DNA of 64,000 nt. It comes from Methylophaga sp. (GTDB lineage: Bacteria > Pseudomonadota > Gammaproteobacteria > Nitrosococcales > Methylophagaceae). The stretch spans positions 62,001 to 126,000 of the forward strand of contig NZSL01000008.1 of the NCBI GenBank assembly GCA_002696735.1, written 5' to 3'. Each line of letters begins with the position of its first letter. Position 1 is the first letter of the stretch. Below, in pieces: positions 43,169 to 52,981 of this stretch. Made by a program: the position numbers and the translations under genes. The notes beneath the pieces are model-generated. The model made no database searches and was not told where the DNA came from. It was given only the letters and a program-made list of their open reading frames with translations.

Positions 43169-44038
43169 ATGCTCAAACTAAAACTTCCATTCATCATCCT
43201 GGTATCAAGTCTGTTGACCACTGCTTGTATTCAAAACCAGTCACGCCCGACTGTTTCCAATGAACAATTAAAATCCGCACTTAGCGACACTGAATCACGA
43301 ATGGAAACTCAGGTTCGCCAACAGTGCCAGAAAATCATTGATAACCAGAACAAACACCAGTCTGGGCTACAGTCATTTTCCAAAGAACAACAAATTACCC
43401 GTAAACAGCTTGATCAGCTTAATGATCAAGTTGCAGAACTGAATGAAACACTGGCTAAACGTGCCGTTGTTCAGTCAGTACAAGCTATTCAGCCAATGGA
43501 AACCAGCAGTTGTCCACCAGCGGCACCCATGACGTTAAATGACAAACTGGTATTGGGCCAAACAGAATGGTTGTGGATTGAAGCCGTAAATCGGGTGTTT
43601 CCTGCGCGAGTCGATACAGGCGCTACAACATCATCTTTGACAGCTCAGGATATTATTACTCTGGAGCGTGATGGACAAAAATGGGCGCGTTTCACCATTG
43701 TTCCGGAAGAAGGCAGCGACAATAGTTACGAAGTGGAAGCCCCCATTGCCCGGATAGCGAATATTCGCCAGTCCTCGACCAACGAACTTGATAAACGCCC
43801 CGTGGTAAGACTAACCATTCGTATTGGTAACATGACGGACACCGCAGAGTTCACTCTGACCGATCGCTCGCATATGAGTTATCCGATTCTGTTAGGTCGT
43901 GAATTTTTAAAAGATATCGCGGTGGTGGATGTGGCTAAGAAAAATGTTCAGCCAAAACCCGAAATCCTCAAAGATCGTGCATCGGCGATACCGAAAAAAG
44001 CCAAGCAGGCTAACCCTAAAGCATCAGACGAAGAATAA
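43169..44038 (+). CDS. Retropepsin-like protease lipoprotein (RimB-like, PF05618)
   Basis: 289 residues. Lipobox LLTTAC, a coiled coil (about 30-95, Gln/Lys-rich), then a single retropepsin-like domain with active-site motif ARVDTGATTSSL near residue 147 and a typical second half with YPILLGREFL. This is the family once called ATP-dependent zinc protease. The C-terminus is a Lys/Ala-rich tail ending in Ser-Asp-Glu-Glu. Ten bases later begins the transglutaminase-like gene and then a RimK-like ligase gene, a cassette conserved in many proteobacteria and of uncertain function. The acidic C-terminus resembles that of ribosomal protein S6, the classic RimK substrate. Confidence 0.83.
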   Translation: MLKLKLPFIILVSSLLTTACIQNQSRPTVSNEQLKSALSDTESRMETQVRQQCQKIIDNQNKHQSGLQSFSKEQQITRKQLDQLNDQVAELNETLAKRAVVQSVQAIQPMETSSCPPAAPMTLNDKLVLGQTEWLWIEAVNRVFPARVDTGATTSSLTAQDIITLERDGQKWARFTIVPEEGSDNSYEVEAPIARIANIRQSSTNELDKRPVVRLTIRIGNMTDTAEFTLTDRSHMSYPILLGREFLKDIAVVDVAKKNVQPKPEILKDRASAIPKKAKQANPKASDEE

Positions 44039-44047
44039 GGATTCATC

Positions 44048-45559
44048 ATGGCATCACGTACGCCTTTTTATATTCTGGTAAGTCTGCTGTTTCTTGCCGG
44101 TACTGCGTTAACTCTGCACCGGCATATTGCTTTTGATATTCCCTGGTTTCCCGGTGAGCAAAGACAGACCTGGTCAATTGAAGCCAAGGTAGATTTTGAA
44201 GCTGATGGAAATCCGGTAACGGCGCGTTTAGCCATTCCAAATACCCAACCCGGTTTTACACAGCTGAACCAACAGACGGCCAGCCCGGGTTATGGGCTTT
44301 CTTTTGTTGAACGTGAAAGTGGTACCTATGCTGAATGGTCAATTCGTGAAGCAACTGGTAACCAGTCTCTGTATTACAAAGTAGATATGCTGGTTGATCC
44401 TTTTGCCATTCCAGACGAACAGGTTGTCATTCCAAGCGCTAAACCGAATGTCGAAAAAGAGCCCTATGCTACTGCAGCACAAATGATTCTCGATCGTGCA
44501 ATAGAACGTTCATCATCCAATTACACGCTGGCTCGGGAGTTAATACATGAGTTTAATAATCAACAACAAACCGCTGAACTGCTGGCACAGGTCAAACCCA
44601 GAACAGCCTGGATTTCACAATTGCTACAGGAGGCAGGTGTACCAGCGAGGCGTATCCATGCATTAGAACTTGAGGATGGCCGTCGCCGACAGTCGTTAAT
44701 TGAATATATTCAGGTGTTTGAGGGGGAAGAATATGACATCTTCAATCCTGAAACAGGTGAGCAGGGTCAAGCGGAAAATATGTTGTTGTGGCAATATCAC
44801 TCCGGACCGGTACTGGAAGTCATTGGGGCGACAAATGCTCAGGTTTCCTTTTCAATGATCTCTCAGGAACAACCTTTTAATATCGCGTTAAATCAAAAGT
44901 TTGCCGATAATGAATGGCTGAATTTCTCGTTATATACACTCCCGCTGGAAGAGCAGGCCATTTTCAAAGGCATTTTATTGATCCCGGTTGGTGTTTTAAT
45001 CGTTGTATTAATGCGCATTCTGGTCGGTATCAAAACCTCCGGTACCTTTATGCCGGTATTGATTGCCATGGCGTTTATTCAAACCAGTCTGCTGACCGGT
45101 CTGATTGGCTTTTTATTGATTGTCGGTGTGGGACTGATGATTCGCTCCTATTTGTCCTACCTGAATCTATTACTGGTAGCCCGAATATCCGCGGTAATCA
45201 TCATGGTTATTGGCATGATCGCCATTTTCTCCATCATCGCCTATAAATTTGGCCTGACTGAAGGTATGAAAATCACCTTCTTCCCGATGATCATTCTGGC
45301 GTGGACAATTGAGCGTATGTCGATTCTTTGGGAAGAAGAAGGTGCCAAACAAGTCATGATTCAGGGTGGCGGTTCTCTGTTGGTGGCCATTTTGGCTTAT
45401 ATGGCAATGAATCTGGACTGGGTGCGTCACTTGACCTTCAACTTCATGGGAATTCAATTCATCCTGATGGGATTGACCCTGGTGGCAGGAAGTTACACCG
45501 GCTATCGTTTACTGGAGTTAAAACGCTTTAAACCGTTAACCAAACTGGACAAATCATGA
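44048..45559 (+). CDS. Inactive transglutaminase fused to seven membrane helices
   Basis: 503 residues. One N-terminal helix (about 8-25), an extracytoplasmic transglutaminase-like domain (about 40-290) in which I do not see the Cys-His-Asp triad in the usual arrangement, and about seven helices from 300 to 495 (IFKGILLIPVGVLIVVLM, TSLLTGLIGFLLIVGVGL and following). This matches the paired families Transglut_i_TM and 7TM_transglut. AAGGA precedes the ATG. The next gene overlaps it by four bases (ATGA). Inference: membrane scaffold or transporter for the ligase and protease encoded beside it. Confidence 0.85.
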   Translation: MASRTPFYILVSLLFLAGTALTLHRHIAFDIPWFPGEQRQTWSIEAKVDFEADGNPVTARLAIPNTQPGFTQLNQQTASPGYGLSFVERESGTYAEWSIREATGNQSLYYKVDMLVDPFAIPDEQVVIPSAKPNVEKEPYATAAQMILDRAIERSSSNYTLARELIHEFNNQQQTAELLAQVKPRTAWISQLLQEAGVPARRIHALELEDGRRRQSLIEYIQVFEGEEYDIFNPETGEQGQAENMLLWQYHSGPVLEVIGATNAQVSFSMISQEQPFNIALNQKFADNEWLNFSLYTLPLEEQAIFKGILLIPVGVLIVVLMRILVGIKTSGTFMPVLIAMAFIQTSLLTGLIGFLLIVGVGLMIRSYLSYLNLLLVARISAVIIMVIGMIAIFSIIAYKFGLTEGMKITFFPMIILAWTIERMSILWEEEGAKQVMIQGGGSLLVAILAYMAMNLDWVRHLTFNFMGIQFILMGLTLVAGSYTGYRLLELKRFKPLTKLDKS

Positions 45560-46557
45560 GCGAGCCAGCAGTAAAAATGAACTGGTTCCAAACCATGCGT
45601 GAACGTTACGCGCATCCCGGTGCACTGAGTAAAATCGGTGTATTGGGGATGAACCGTCGTAATGTTTCCTATATTAGCCGTTACAATCCCCGGCATCTTT
45701 TTCCATTAGTAGACGATAAGCTACAGACCAAGGAACTGGCTTTAGAGGCCGGGGTAAAAGTCCCTGATTTAATTGGCGTTATCAGTGAACAGCATGCGGT
45801 TAAAGAATTAAGTCAGATTCTGCAGCGCTGTAGTAGCGGATTCTGCATCAAACCAGCCCACGGATCAGGCGGTAAGGGCATCATGGTAATTACCCGTCAG
45901 AGTGAAGAAGGTTACCGAAAGTCTAACGGTCAATTTGCCACTATTAGTGATCTGGAACGCCATGTCAGCAATATTCTGGCGGGTCTATTCTCACTGGGCG
46001 GCCGAGCCGATGTGGCCATTATTGAAGATTTGATTCACTTTGATGATTGCTTCAGCGGCTTCAGCTATGAAGGCGTACCGGATACCCGTGTTATTGTTTT
46101 CCGGGGCTTTCCAGTCATGGCGATGATGCGCTTATCCACCGCAGATTCCAATGGTAAAGCCAATCTGCATCAAGGTGCGGTCGGCGTTGGACTGGATATA
46201 GGTGATGGTCATGCTCTGCGGGCCGTACAATTTGACAAGCCGATTCTATTACATCCGGATACCGGATTGAATATGATGACGTTGAAGGTCCCGCATTGGG
46301 AAGAAGTATTAACACTGGCAGTATCTTGCTATGAAATGTCAGGGCTGGGATACTTAGGCACTGATATTGTTTTGGATCGTTTTAAAGGGCCAATGCTACT
46401 TGAATTAAATGCCCGGCCTGGACTGACCATCCAGATTGCCAATGGCAAAGGCTTGCTGCCACGACTACGCCAGATAGAAAGTCTTAGTCATAAGAGAAGA
46501 ATGAGTGTCGCTGACCGCGTCGCCTATGCAAGAGAACACTTTACCGATCATCGCTGA
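45556..46557 (+). CDS. RimK-like alpha-L-glutamate ligase (TIGR02291 type)
   Basis: 333 residues of ATP-grasp fold. Key segments are CIKPAHGSGGKGIMVI (about 96-111), the acidic metal-binding region IIEDLIHFDDCFSG, and LLELNARPGLTIQIANGKG near 280. The family is related to RimK, which adds Glu residues to the C-terminus of ribosomal protein S6, but members of this cassette are not assigned a substrate. It overlaps the upstream 7TM-transglutaminase gene by four bases and so is made in step with it. The SIMPL gene follows 19 bases later. Confidence 0.85.
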   Translation: MSEPAVKMNWFQTMRERYAHPGALSKIGVLGMNRRNVSYISRYNPRHLFPLVDDKLQTKELALEAGVKVPDLIGVISEQHAVKELSQILQRCSSGFCIKPAHGSGGKGIMVITRQSEEGYRKSNGQFATISDLERHVSNILAGLFSLGGRADVAIIEDLIHFDDCFSGFSYEGVPDTRVIVFRGFPVMAMMRLSTADSNGKANLHQGAVGVGLDIGDGHALRAVQFDKPILLHPDTGLNMMTLKVPHWEEVLTLAVSCYEMSGLGYLGTDIVLDRFKGPMLLELNARPGLTIQIANGKGLLPRLRQIESLSHKRRMSVADRVAYAREHFTDHR

Positions 46558-46576
46558 TTCTATGGGAGTTCAGGAT

Positions 46577-47296
46577 ATGGCCAATCAAACCAAATCGACC
46601 GCATTGATTTTAGGTGGCGCATTATTTCTGGGCTTGACACTGCTGGGATTTCAACTTGGCAAGGCGTTGATTGATTTTAAACAATTCGAACGCAGCGTCA
46701 CGGTAAAAGGTTTATCTGAACGTGACTACCCTGCTGATGTGGTGATTTGGCCTATTCAGTTTATTGAAGCCAACAATGATTTGCCTGAGCTTTATCGGAC
46801 TGTCGAAGATAACAGCAGTAAAGTTCGTGATTTTCTGCTCCAACGTGGCATTGATGAAGCTGAAATCACTTTTAATGCTCCTTCCATTACCGATAAATCA
46901 GCCCAGCAATATGGTGGTGGCCCAAGGGCAGAATTTCGTTACACCGCAAACCAGACAATAACCGTTTATTCAGAAAATATTGAAGCGGTTCGCATGGCAA
47001 TGACAGATTTGGCCGATCTGGGCAAAAAAGGTCTGGTATTAGCGGGTAATAACTATATGGCACAGACCGAATATCTGTTTACACGACTGAACGAAATCAA
47101 ACCGGAAATGATTGAAGAAGCGACCGAAAATGCCCGTGAAGTTGCCGAAAAATTTGCCGAGGATTCTGACAGCAATCTAGGCAAAATCCGCAAAGCATCT
47201 CAAGGTCAATTCAGTATCAGCGCCCGCGATAATAATAATCCGCATATCAAAAAGGTTCGGGTGGTTTCTACAGTGGAATATTATTTGTCTGATTGA
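46577..47296 (+). CDS. SIMPL-domain (DUF541) protein
   Basis: 239 residues with an N-terminal membrane anchor or signal (about 8-29, ALILGGALFLGLTLLGFQLG) and a SIMPL/DUF541 domain. Characteristic parts are RSVTVKGLSERDYPADVVIWP and the C-terminal HIKKVRVVSTVEYYL. SIMPL proteins such as YggE are periplasmic and linked to oxidative stress or protein export, with no known catalytic site. The ATG at 46577 has GGGAG eight bases upstream; the longer frame overlaps the ligase gene. The stop overlaps the next gene's ATG by one base. Confidence 0.85.
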   Translation: MANQTKSTALILGGALFLGLTLLGFQLGKALIDFKQFERSVTVKGLSERDYPADVVIWPIQFIEANNDLPELYRTVEDNSSKVRDFLLQRGIDEAEITFNAPSITDKSAQQYGGGPRAEFRYTANQTITVYSENIEAVRMAMTDLADLGKKGLVLAGNNYMAQTEYLFTRLNEIKPEMIEEATENAREVAEKFAEDSDSNLGKIRKASQGQFSISARDNNNPHIKKVRVVSTVEYYLSD

Positions 47297-48354
47297 TGCC
47301 TCCTACACAACCTTCTATCAAAGGACGAGGAACTGCAGACAAAATTGATGGACGTTTCAACACACATCAGCGTGAAACGGTCGAAGATGGCTGGTTTCAG
47401 GAACCGGAAAACCCGCCCAAAACCACGGTAGAAATTGAACACCCCAAAACCATCATCACCCGTAATCAATCCCCGGATCTGCCTTTTAGCCAATCTATTA
47501 ATCCCTACCGGGGCTGTGAACATGGCTGTATTTATTGTTATGCAAGGCCATCACATGCCTATTTAGGGTTATCGCCTGGCCTTGATTTCGAAACCAGACT
47601 TACGGCCAAACCCAATTCTGCCATTTTGCTCAAAAAAGAGTTAGCTGCAAAAAGCTACTCATGTTCGCCAATATCATTGGGAGCCAACACCGATCCCTAT
47701 CAGCCCATTGAACGCGAATATCAAATCACTCGTCAGATCCTGCAAGTGTTGAATGAAACCTGCCATCCCTGTCATATCGTCACCAAATCATCTATGGTTG
47801 AACGGGATATCGATATTCTGCAGCAAATGGCCCGACAAAATCTGGTTCGGGTACATCTTTCAGTAACCACATTGGATCCAGCGCTATCGCGCTTACTGGA
47901 GCCCAGAGCCAGCGCGCCGAAACGACGACTACAAACCATTGAAACCTTACGTGCTGCAGGCATCGAGGTGACGGTATTGATTGCCCCGGTTATACCCGTA
48001 TTAACCGATGCCGAACTGGAAAATATTGTGAAAGCTGTTACCGATGCAGGCGCATTGGATGTTAATTACATTCTGCTCAGATTACCCCTTGAGGTAAGCC
48101 CATTATTTGAAAACTGGCTGCAAACTCACCGACCAGATCAGGCCCAGCACATTCTGAACCGAATCCATGACTTACGTGGAGGTAAAAACAACGATCCGCG
48201 CTTTGGTCACCGCCTGCGCGGTGAAGGGATATTTGCTGATCTGTTAGCCCAACGCTTTCGAAATATCACTAAAAAACTTCAGATCGACTCTAAATTAGCG
48301 CCTTTAAGGCAGGATTTATTCCAGGCTCCCGGTCAGCAGCTATCCCTTTTTTAA
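47296..48354 (+). CDS. PA0069-family radical SAM protein
   Basis: 352 residues. The radical SAM cluster motif Cx3CxxC is in YRGCEHGCIYCYARPSH (about 72-88), and an N-terminal region with RGRGT-like segment KGRGTADKIDGRF is typical of the PA0069 group (related to SplB-type proteins). A second conserved segment is SLGANTDPYQPIEREY. Substrate unknown. Its ATG shares a base with the SIMPL stop. The stop lies inside the 3' end of the GGDEF gene on the other strand: the two coding regions overlap tail to tail by 15 bases. Confidence 0.88.
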   Translation: MPPTQPSIKGRGTADKIDGRFNTHQRETVEDGWFQEPENPPKTTVEIEHPKTIITRNQSPDLPFSQSINPYRGCEHGCIYCYARPSHAYLGLSPGLDFETRLTAKPNSAILLKKELAAKSYSCSPISLGANTDPYQPIEREYQITRQILQVLNETCHPCHIVTKSSMVERDIDILQQMARQNLVRVHLSVTTLDPALSRLLEPRASAPKRRLQTIETLRAAGIEVTVLIAPVIPVLTDAELENIVKAVTDAGALDVNYILLRLPLEVSPLFENWLQTHRPDQAQHILNRIHDLRGGKNNDPRFGHRLRGEGIFADLLAQRFRNITKKLQIDSKLAPLRQDLFQAPGQQLSLF

Positions 48355-50580
48355 TGCATCATTCTTTTCGGCAGTGTGCACCTGATTACGGCCAGCATGT
48401 TTTGCTGAGTAAAGAGCGGCATCAGCAGCAGCAATCAATATATGCTCGTCTTTCAACGGTTCTGGCCAAGTGGCTACACCAATTGATGCTGTCACCCCAT
48501 CCAAAGCTTTACCCTGATGAAACAATACAAGCTCACTGATTTTTAGTCTTAATTGTTCTGCAACCTTGAAAGCCGCATTGCCATCACACTCAGGAAGAAT
48601 GACCAAAAACTCTTCCCCACCTAAACGACATGGAAAATCAGTTTTACGGAAACTTTCTTTCAACAGGGTGCCGACGGCTCGAAGAACCACGTCACCAGCA
48701 TCATGACCGAAACTGTCATTAAAACGTTTGAAATGATCAACATCGATCATAAGTACTGACAAAGATTTATCATTTCGACGACAGCGCGCAACTTCATGCT
48801 CAAATATTTCTTCAACAAAACGACGATTATACAATCCGGTCAACACGTCTTTTATAGACAGGTTACGTAACGTCTGTCTTAGTTTGATATTGGATAAGGC
48901 AAGCGCCAATCGTGCAGCAGCCGATTGAGCAAGCTCAACAAAAACCTGCTTTCCGTCGTTAGTGGGGAGTTGAAGATGTAATACTCCAAGTGTTTTGCCA
49001 TCAGCCAGCATAGGAATGCAAATATAAGCACCTTGCTCTGTCTCAGCAATATGATTACAACGGGTATGCAGTCCTTCGGGTTCAAATTGCCAGCTACGGC
49101 CCAATCTTAAAGACCAGCAATCATCAGGGGCAAAGCCATCATGTTTTTCGATCGCTTTTTTTCCCCAGCTGACACCATGCATTAAAGCATTACCGCTATC
49201 CCGATAGGTATAAATCGTGCCCTCTAAATCATCAAACAATTGGGTAAGAGACCGCCCAATTATTGGCCAACTTTCATCCAATGTATGACAGGACTGCAGC
49301 ATGTCAGTCAGCTCATTCATAACAGTAATTTCAAGTCGTTGTTTTTCCAGCAGCTTAGCTCTATCAATAGCTTCACGACTGGCCGACTCCAGTGCCAGAG
49401 TGCGTTCCTGCACTTTCAGTTCAAGACTTTCTTTGGCTTGTGTCAAAGCTTGCTGATTGGCAGCCTGTTTGTTTTCGTAACTTTCCAGATAACTAACCAT
49501 TAAGTCAAAGTTGTGGGCTAGTGTTTTTAATTCACTGGCCCCGACCATTTGTCCAATACGAATACCACGCTGACCGCTTGACACTTGTTCAACCAGGCTT
49601 GCCAGCTTGCTCACCGGCCGACGCACTGCGAGCTCAGCGATAAACCATGCAGCGAGAATAACTAAAAGGCTAACCACCGCCAGTACACTTAATGTTCGCC
49701 AAAAAATAGCATCGACTTCCGCAAATAACTCCTCCGTTGGCAGACCTACGCTCAATAAAATATTGGATTCACCAAGACCAATTTGGTCAAATGCATACCA
49801 GCGCGGTGTATTATCCAGACCGCGTACTTCCATTGTCTGTCGATTAGTCGTGTTACCAATGAGCGTTTGAAACAATTCACTTTCACGAGCTTGCAGCCCA
49901 GTCATAGAGAACGGGTCCGGCGCTCTGACCAGTACTGTTCCATCTGGTTGCCATAAAGTCGCCGTGACATTATTTAGACTTTTGCTGTTGAGAGAATGCG
50001 ACCGAAGATTATGATTGAGAAACAGGGAAAGATTGATGCTAACGCCAACGACACCCATAATTTCACCCGTTGATGAATATAAAGGCAGCGCTATTGGCAT
50101 GACCATTTGCTTGGAGATTTTTCCTTCTACGGGTTGACCAACAATAATTGCTCCACCAGACAAGGAATTCTGAATGTAATCCCTATCCAGCAGATTTATC
50201 GTTGTCTCATTATTTGTTGCAGTACAAATGACTTCCCCATTGAGATCCACCGAATAAATATTGCTGTAACTGGCAAATTGTTTACTCAGATTGGCCAACT
50301 GCTGATTACATTGTGGAGAAGCTTTAAGCCATTTCTCAGGTGTTAATGACAATGAGGTTAATAACTGAGAAGAGGCATAAATAGCATCTTCGAAATCGTT
50401 GTGAATCAATTCAACAATCGTGGACAATTTATTAATTGCCTGTTCACCTGTGAGTCGTCGATTTTCCAAAGCTGAATAGATTAATACCAATGCAACTGGA
50501 ACCAAACTTAACAAAACCAACAAAACTAAACGACTACGGATACTGGCTAACTGAGGGAAAAATTTTGAGAATAGGGACAT
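48340..50580 (-). CDS. Cache-HAMP-GAF-GGDEF diguanylate cyclase
   Basis: 746 residues. Membrane helix at about 16-36, a dCache-like periplasmic sensor (about 40-290; SVDLNGEVICTATNNET and MPIALPLYSSTGEIMGVVG), a second helix (about 300-320), HAMP (about 322-375), a coiled coil (380-420), a GAF domain (about 425-575) and a C-terminal GGDEF domain with motif CRLGGEEFLVIL and RxxD site RKTD. It should make c-di-GMP in response to an extracytoplasmic ligand, with the GAF domain as a second input. It converges on the radical SAM gene and overlaps it by 15 bases at the 3' end. Confidence 0.87.
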   Translation of the reverse strand: MSLFSKFFPQLASIRSRLVLLVLLSLVPVALVLIYSALENRRLTGEQAINKLSTIVELIHNDFEDAIYASSQLLTSLSLTPEKWLKASPQCNQQLANLSKQFASYSNIYSVDLNGEVICTATNNETTINLLDRDYIQNSLSGGAIIVGQPVEGKISKQMVMPIALPLYSSTGEIMGVVGVSINLSLFLNHNLRSHSLNSKSLNNVTATLWQPDGTVLVRAPDPFSMTGLQARESELFQTLIGNTTNRQTMEVRGLDNTPRWYAFDQIGLGESNILLSVGLPTEELFAEVDAIFWRTLSVLAVVSLLVILAAWFIAELAVRRPVSKLASLVEQVSSGQRGIRIGQMVGASELKTLAHNFDLMVSYLESYENKQAANQQALTQAKESLELKVQERTLALESASREAIDRAKLLEKQRLEITVMNELTDMLQSCHTLDESWPIIGRSLTQLFDDLEGTIYTYRDSGNALMHGVSWGKKAIEKHDGFAPDDCWSLRLGRSWQFEPEGLHTRCNHIAETEQGAYICIPMLADGKTLGVLHLQLPTNDGKQVFVELAQSAAARLALALSNIKLRQTLRNLSIKDVLTGLYNRRFVEEIFEHEVARCRRNDKSLSVLMIDVDHFKRFNDSFGHDAGDVVLRAVGTLLKESFRKTDFPCRLGGEEFLVILPECDGNAAFKVAEQLRLKISELVLFHQGKALDGVTASIGVATWPEPLKDEHILIAAADAALYSAKHAGRNQVHTAEKNDALKKG

Positions 50581-51129
50581 GTAGACCTTACAATTTCGAA
50601 TTCATCTATGGCTTTATTGCGCCTTAAGAAGTTTGTTAATTGTTTCTGTTTAAATAGCGTAACGGTGCTGATTTTAGGTAAGGATGGGTGGATTACTTAC
50701 TTCAACTACATCAATTTGTTCTGACTATCATAACGTTTTAACTCTACGGTACCAAACCATAAGTCTTTGTGAAATAAATGTTTTGTTTTATTAGATGTAT
50801 TACTGGCGTGCTGTAAATGACGACAGCATTCAAAAAAATCCATGCTAACGACATTCTATGAACTTCTTAAATAAAACTAAAATGCATAAGATGCATTCCA
50901 ACTCCGAAAAAAGTGCGAAGTTGTTTCGATAGTGTCTTTCTAAGCAGTTATTGCGTTCTCCTTTAATCCACAATTGCCAAGACCAAAAAGAAATTTCCTG
51001 AAGCAATAATTTAAAACGGCATCGATAATACCGCTTTGACATAAATCTCACATGTGTTGAACGATAATCGCCGGCTTCATCAGCTAACTACGCAATGTCG
51101 TGTACGTTTACGCATATCAGGAATATTCA
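50581..51129. other. Intergenic region between GGDEF gene and chemoreceptor gene
   Basis: About 550 A+T-rich bases with no gene I can support. A FliA-like promoter for the chemoreceptor is possible at 51052-51077 (TAAA, 16 bases, CGATAA; consensus spacing is 17). No convincing hairpin. Confidence 0.35.
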
Positions 51130-52764
51130 GTGACTATTAAAAACAGGCTTCAACTCGGCTTTGGCATCGTTTTAAGTTTAATGGTGTTAATCGCCATTAT
51201 CGGGATTAATGAAGTCAGTAAAATTGACCGTACTATGAGTAAAATCAATGAGGTTGATACCGTAAAACAACGGGCTGCTATTAATTTTCGAGGCAGTGTT
51301 CACGACCGGGCCATTTCGATTCGGGATGTGGTGTTAAGTGACAGCAGTGCCGAGCGCCAGCAGCATCTTCAGGATATCGAACGTTTAGAACAGTTCTATG
51401 CAGAATCAGCGATAAGCCTGGAAGCAATGGCCAATAATCCTCAGCAATTTACCGCTCAGGAAAAAACGCTGCTGGATAATATTAAAACCATTGAACAACA
51501 AACGCTTTCCCACACCGCAGAAACCATACAGCTGATTAATCAGGGTCGGGATATTGAAGCACGGGATTATCTGTTACTGAATACCTCCCCTGCTTACACA
51601 CAATGGTTGAAAGCAGTAAATCAATTTATTGATTTTCAGGAAGCCACCATCAGCGATCAGGTTGACTATATACGTCAGCAAACCGGGGGATTTATGGCAT
51701 TAATGATTACGGTGACGCTGATCGCCTTCGTCATTGCCATCTTTGTCAGTTATCGATTGATTGGCCGATTGTATTCAACCATTGGTGGTGAGCCTGATTC
51801 AGCAGCTCAATTAATCAGAGTATTTGCTTCAGGTGACTTAACTCAACAAGCTCAAACAAAGTTTCCTAAAAGTATTGTCGGTGCACTAAGCACTATGTCG
51901 AGCGAACTCTCGCATATTATGAAAGCCATTAGCTCATCCGCAGGACAAGTATCAGATGCGGCAAAAGTAATGAATCAAACTTCGGCAGATAATCAGAGTT
52001 TAGTCATTGACCAGAAACAGCAAACGCTAGATGGGGCGAATGCCATCAGTGAAATTTCCACTTCAGTACAAGAGATTGCACGTCTGACCAGTGAGGCTGC
52101 GATGCAAGCTCAAACAGCGGATAAAGAGACAATTAATGGTAATCAGGAAGTAGCCAAAACACTTACCAGCATTGCAGAGTTGGCGGCAAAAGTAGAAGAA
52201 GCTGCCAGAGTTATTGATGAACTTTCCGAAGACAGCAAACAAATTGGCACCGTTGTTGAAGTTATTGCAGACATTACCGAACAAACCAACCTATTGGCAT
52301 TGAATGCTGCTATTGAAGCGGCCCGTGCTGGTGAACATGGCAGAGGCTTTGCCGTGGTTGCTGATGAAGTTCGTGGTCTCGCCAGCCGTACCAAAGAGTC
52401 GACGCTCAATATTCAGAAATTAATTGAAAAGACTCAAAGTAGAACGGTAATCGCAGTGAAAGTCATGGAAGAAGGCAAAAACAAAGCCCATCAATGTGTC
52501 ACCCAGGCAGAACATGCCGGTGAATCTTTGGAGGTCATCAGCCGTTCAGTTACCGCCATCAATGATATGAATGCTCAGATAGCCAGTGTCGCCGAACAAC
52601 AGTCAGCCGTCGCTGAAGAAATTAACAATAACTTTCGCAGGATTACCGATGTATCTGATAAGGCGGAAGCGGGATCACAGTCTATTTCTTCACTCAGTAC
52701 TGAACTGAATCAACTGGCTGATGCACTGCAACAATCCATCAGTAAATTTAAAACTGCAAGTTAA
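51130..52764 (+). CDS. Methyl-accepting chemotaxis protein, 4HB type
   Basis: 544 residues. Membrane helix (about 7-29), a four-helix-bundle periplasmic ligand domain (about 30-180), second helix (about 188-208), a HAMP-like segment containing [20 protein letters not shown], then the methylation and signalling domain with the highly conserved hairpin tip [19 protein letters not shown] (about 390) and [13 protein letters not shown]. It would signal to CheA/CheW located elsewhere. GTG at 51130 is preferred, with AGGAA six bases upstream; the frame also opens at GTG 51100 without a site. No CheR-docking pentapeptide at the C-terminus. Confidence 0.9.
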   Translation: MTIKNRLQLGFGIVLSLMVLIAIIGINEVSKIDRTMSKINEVDTVKQRAAINFRGSVHDRAISIRDVVLSDSSAERQQHLQDIERLEQFYAESAISLEAMANNPQQFTAQEKTLLDNIKTIEQQTLSHTAETIQLINQGRDIEARDYLLLNTSPAYTQWLKAVNQFIDFQEATISDQVDYIRQQTGGFMALMITVTLIAFVIAIFVSYRLIGRLYSTIGGEPDSAAQLIRVFASGDLTQQAQTKFPKSIVGALSTMSSELSHIMKAISSSAGQVSDAAKVMNQTSADNQSLVIDQKQQTLDGANAISEISTSVQEIARLTSEAAMQAQTADKETINGNQEVAKTLTSIAELAAKVEEAARVIDELSEDSKQIGTVVEVIADITEQTNLLALNAAIEAARAGEHGRGFAVVADEVRGLASRTKESTLNIQKLIEKTQSRTVIAVKVMEEGKNKAHQCVTQAEHAGESLEVISRSVTAINDMNAQIASVAEQQSAVAEEINNNFRRITDVSDKAEAGSQSISSLSTELNQLADALQQSISKFKTAS

Positions 52765-52786
52765 ATCATTCACTTCAAGACCATAG

Positions 52787-52816
52787 AAAATGCCACTTTT
52801 CATTAAGTGGCATTTT
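52787..52816 (+). terminator. Terminator after the first chemoreceptor gene
   Basis: Perfect 12-bp stem AAAATGCCACTT/AAGTGGCATTTT with loop TTCATT, then further T. Confidence 0.93.
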
Positions 52817-52924
52817 TGTTTAACAACGCCGTTTAATCGCTTTACACCTCACTTCTGGACATATAGCTCACCCCAAATAGTTACTTAATAGAATATAAAA
52901 CTCATTAAAAAGTTACTGCGGACG

Positions 52925-52948
52925 ATAACTATCAAGGGCCATAGTTAT
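52925..52948. promoter_or_regulatory. Inverted repeat operator candidate upstream of the second chemoreceptor
   Basis: ATAACTAT, eight bases (CAAGGGCC), ATAGTTAT, a perfect 8-bp inverted repeat 34 bases before the start codon. Arms and spacing suit a dimeric regulator or an mRNA hairpin. No known consensus is recognised. Confidence 0.4.
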
Positions 52949-52981
52949 TCTATAAAAATCAGTACACTAGGATGAGAGAAT

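Noticed and set aside
50845..51051. 68-residue minus-strand frame upstream of the chemoreceptor gene
   Set aside because: Odd composition (many Arg, Cys and Trp), no ribosome-binding site or homology.
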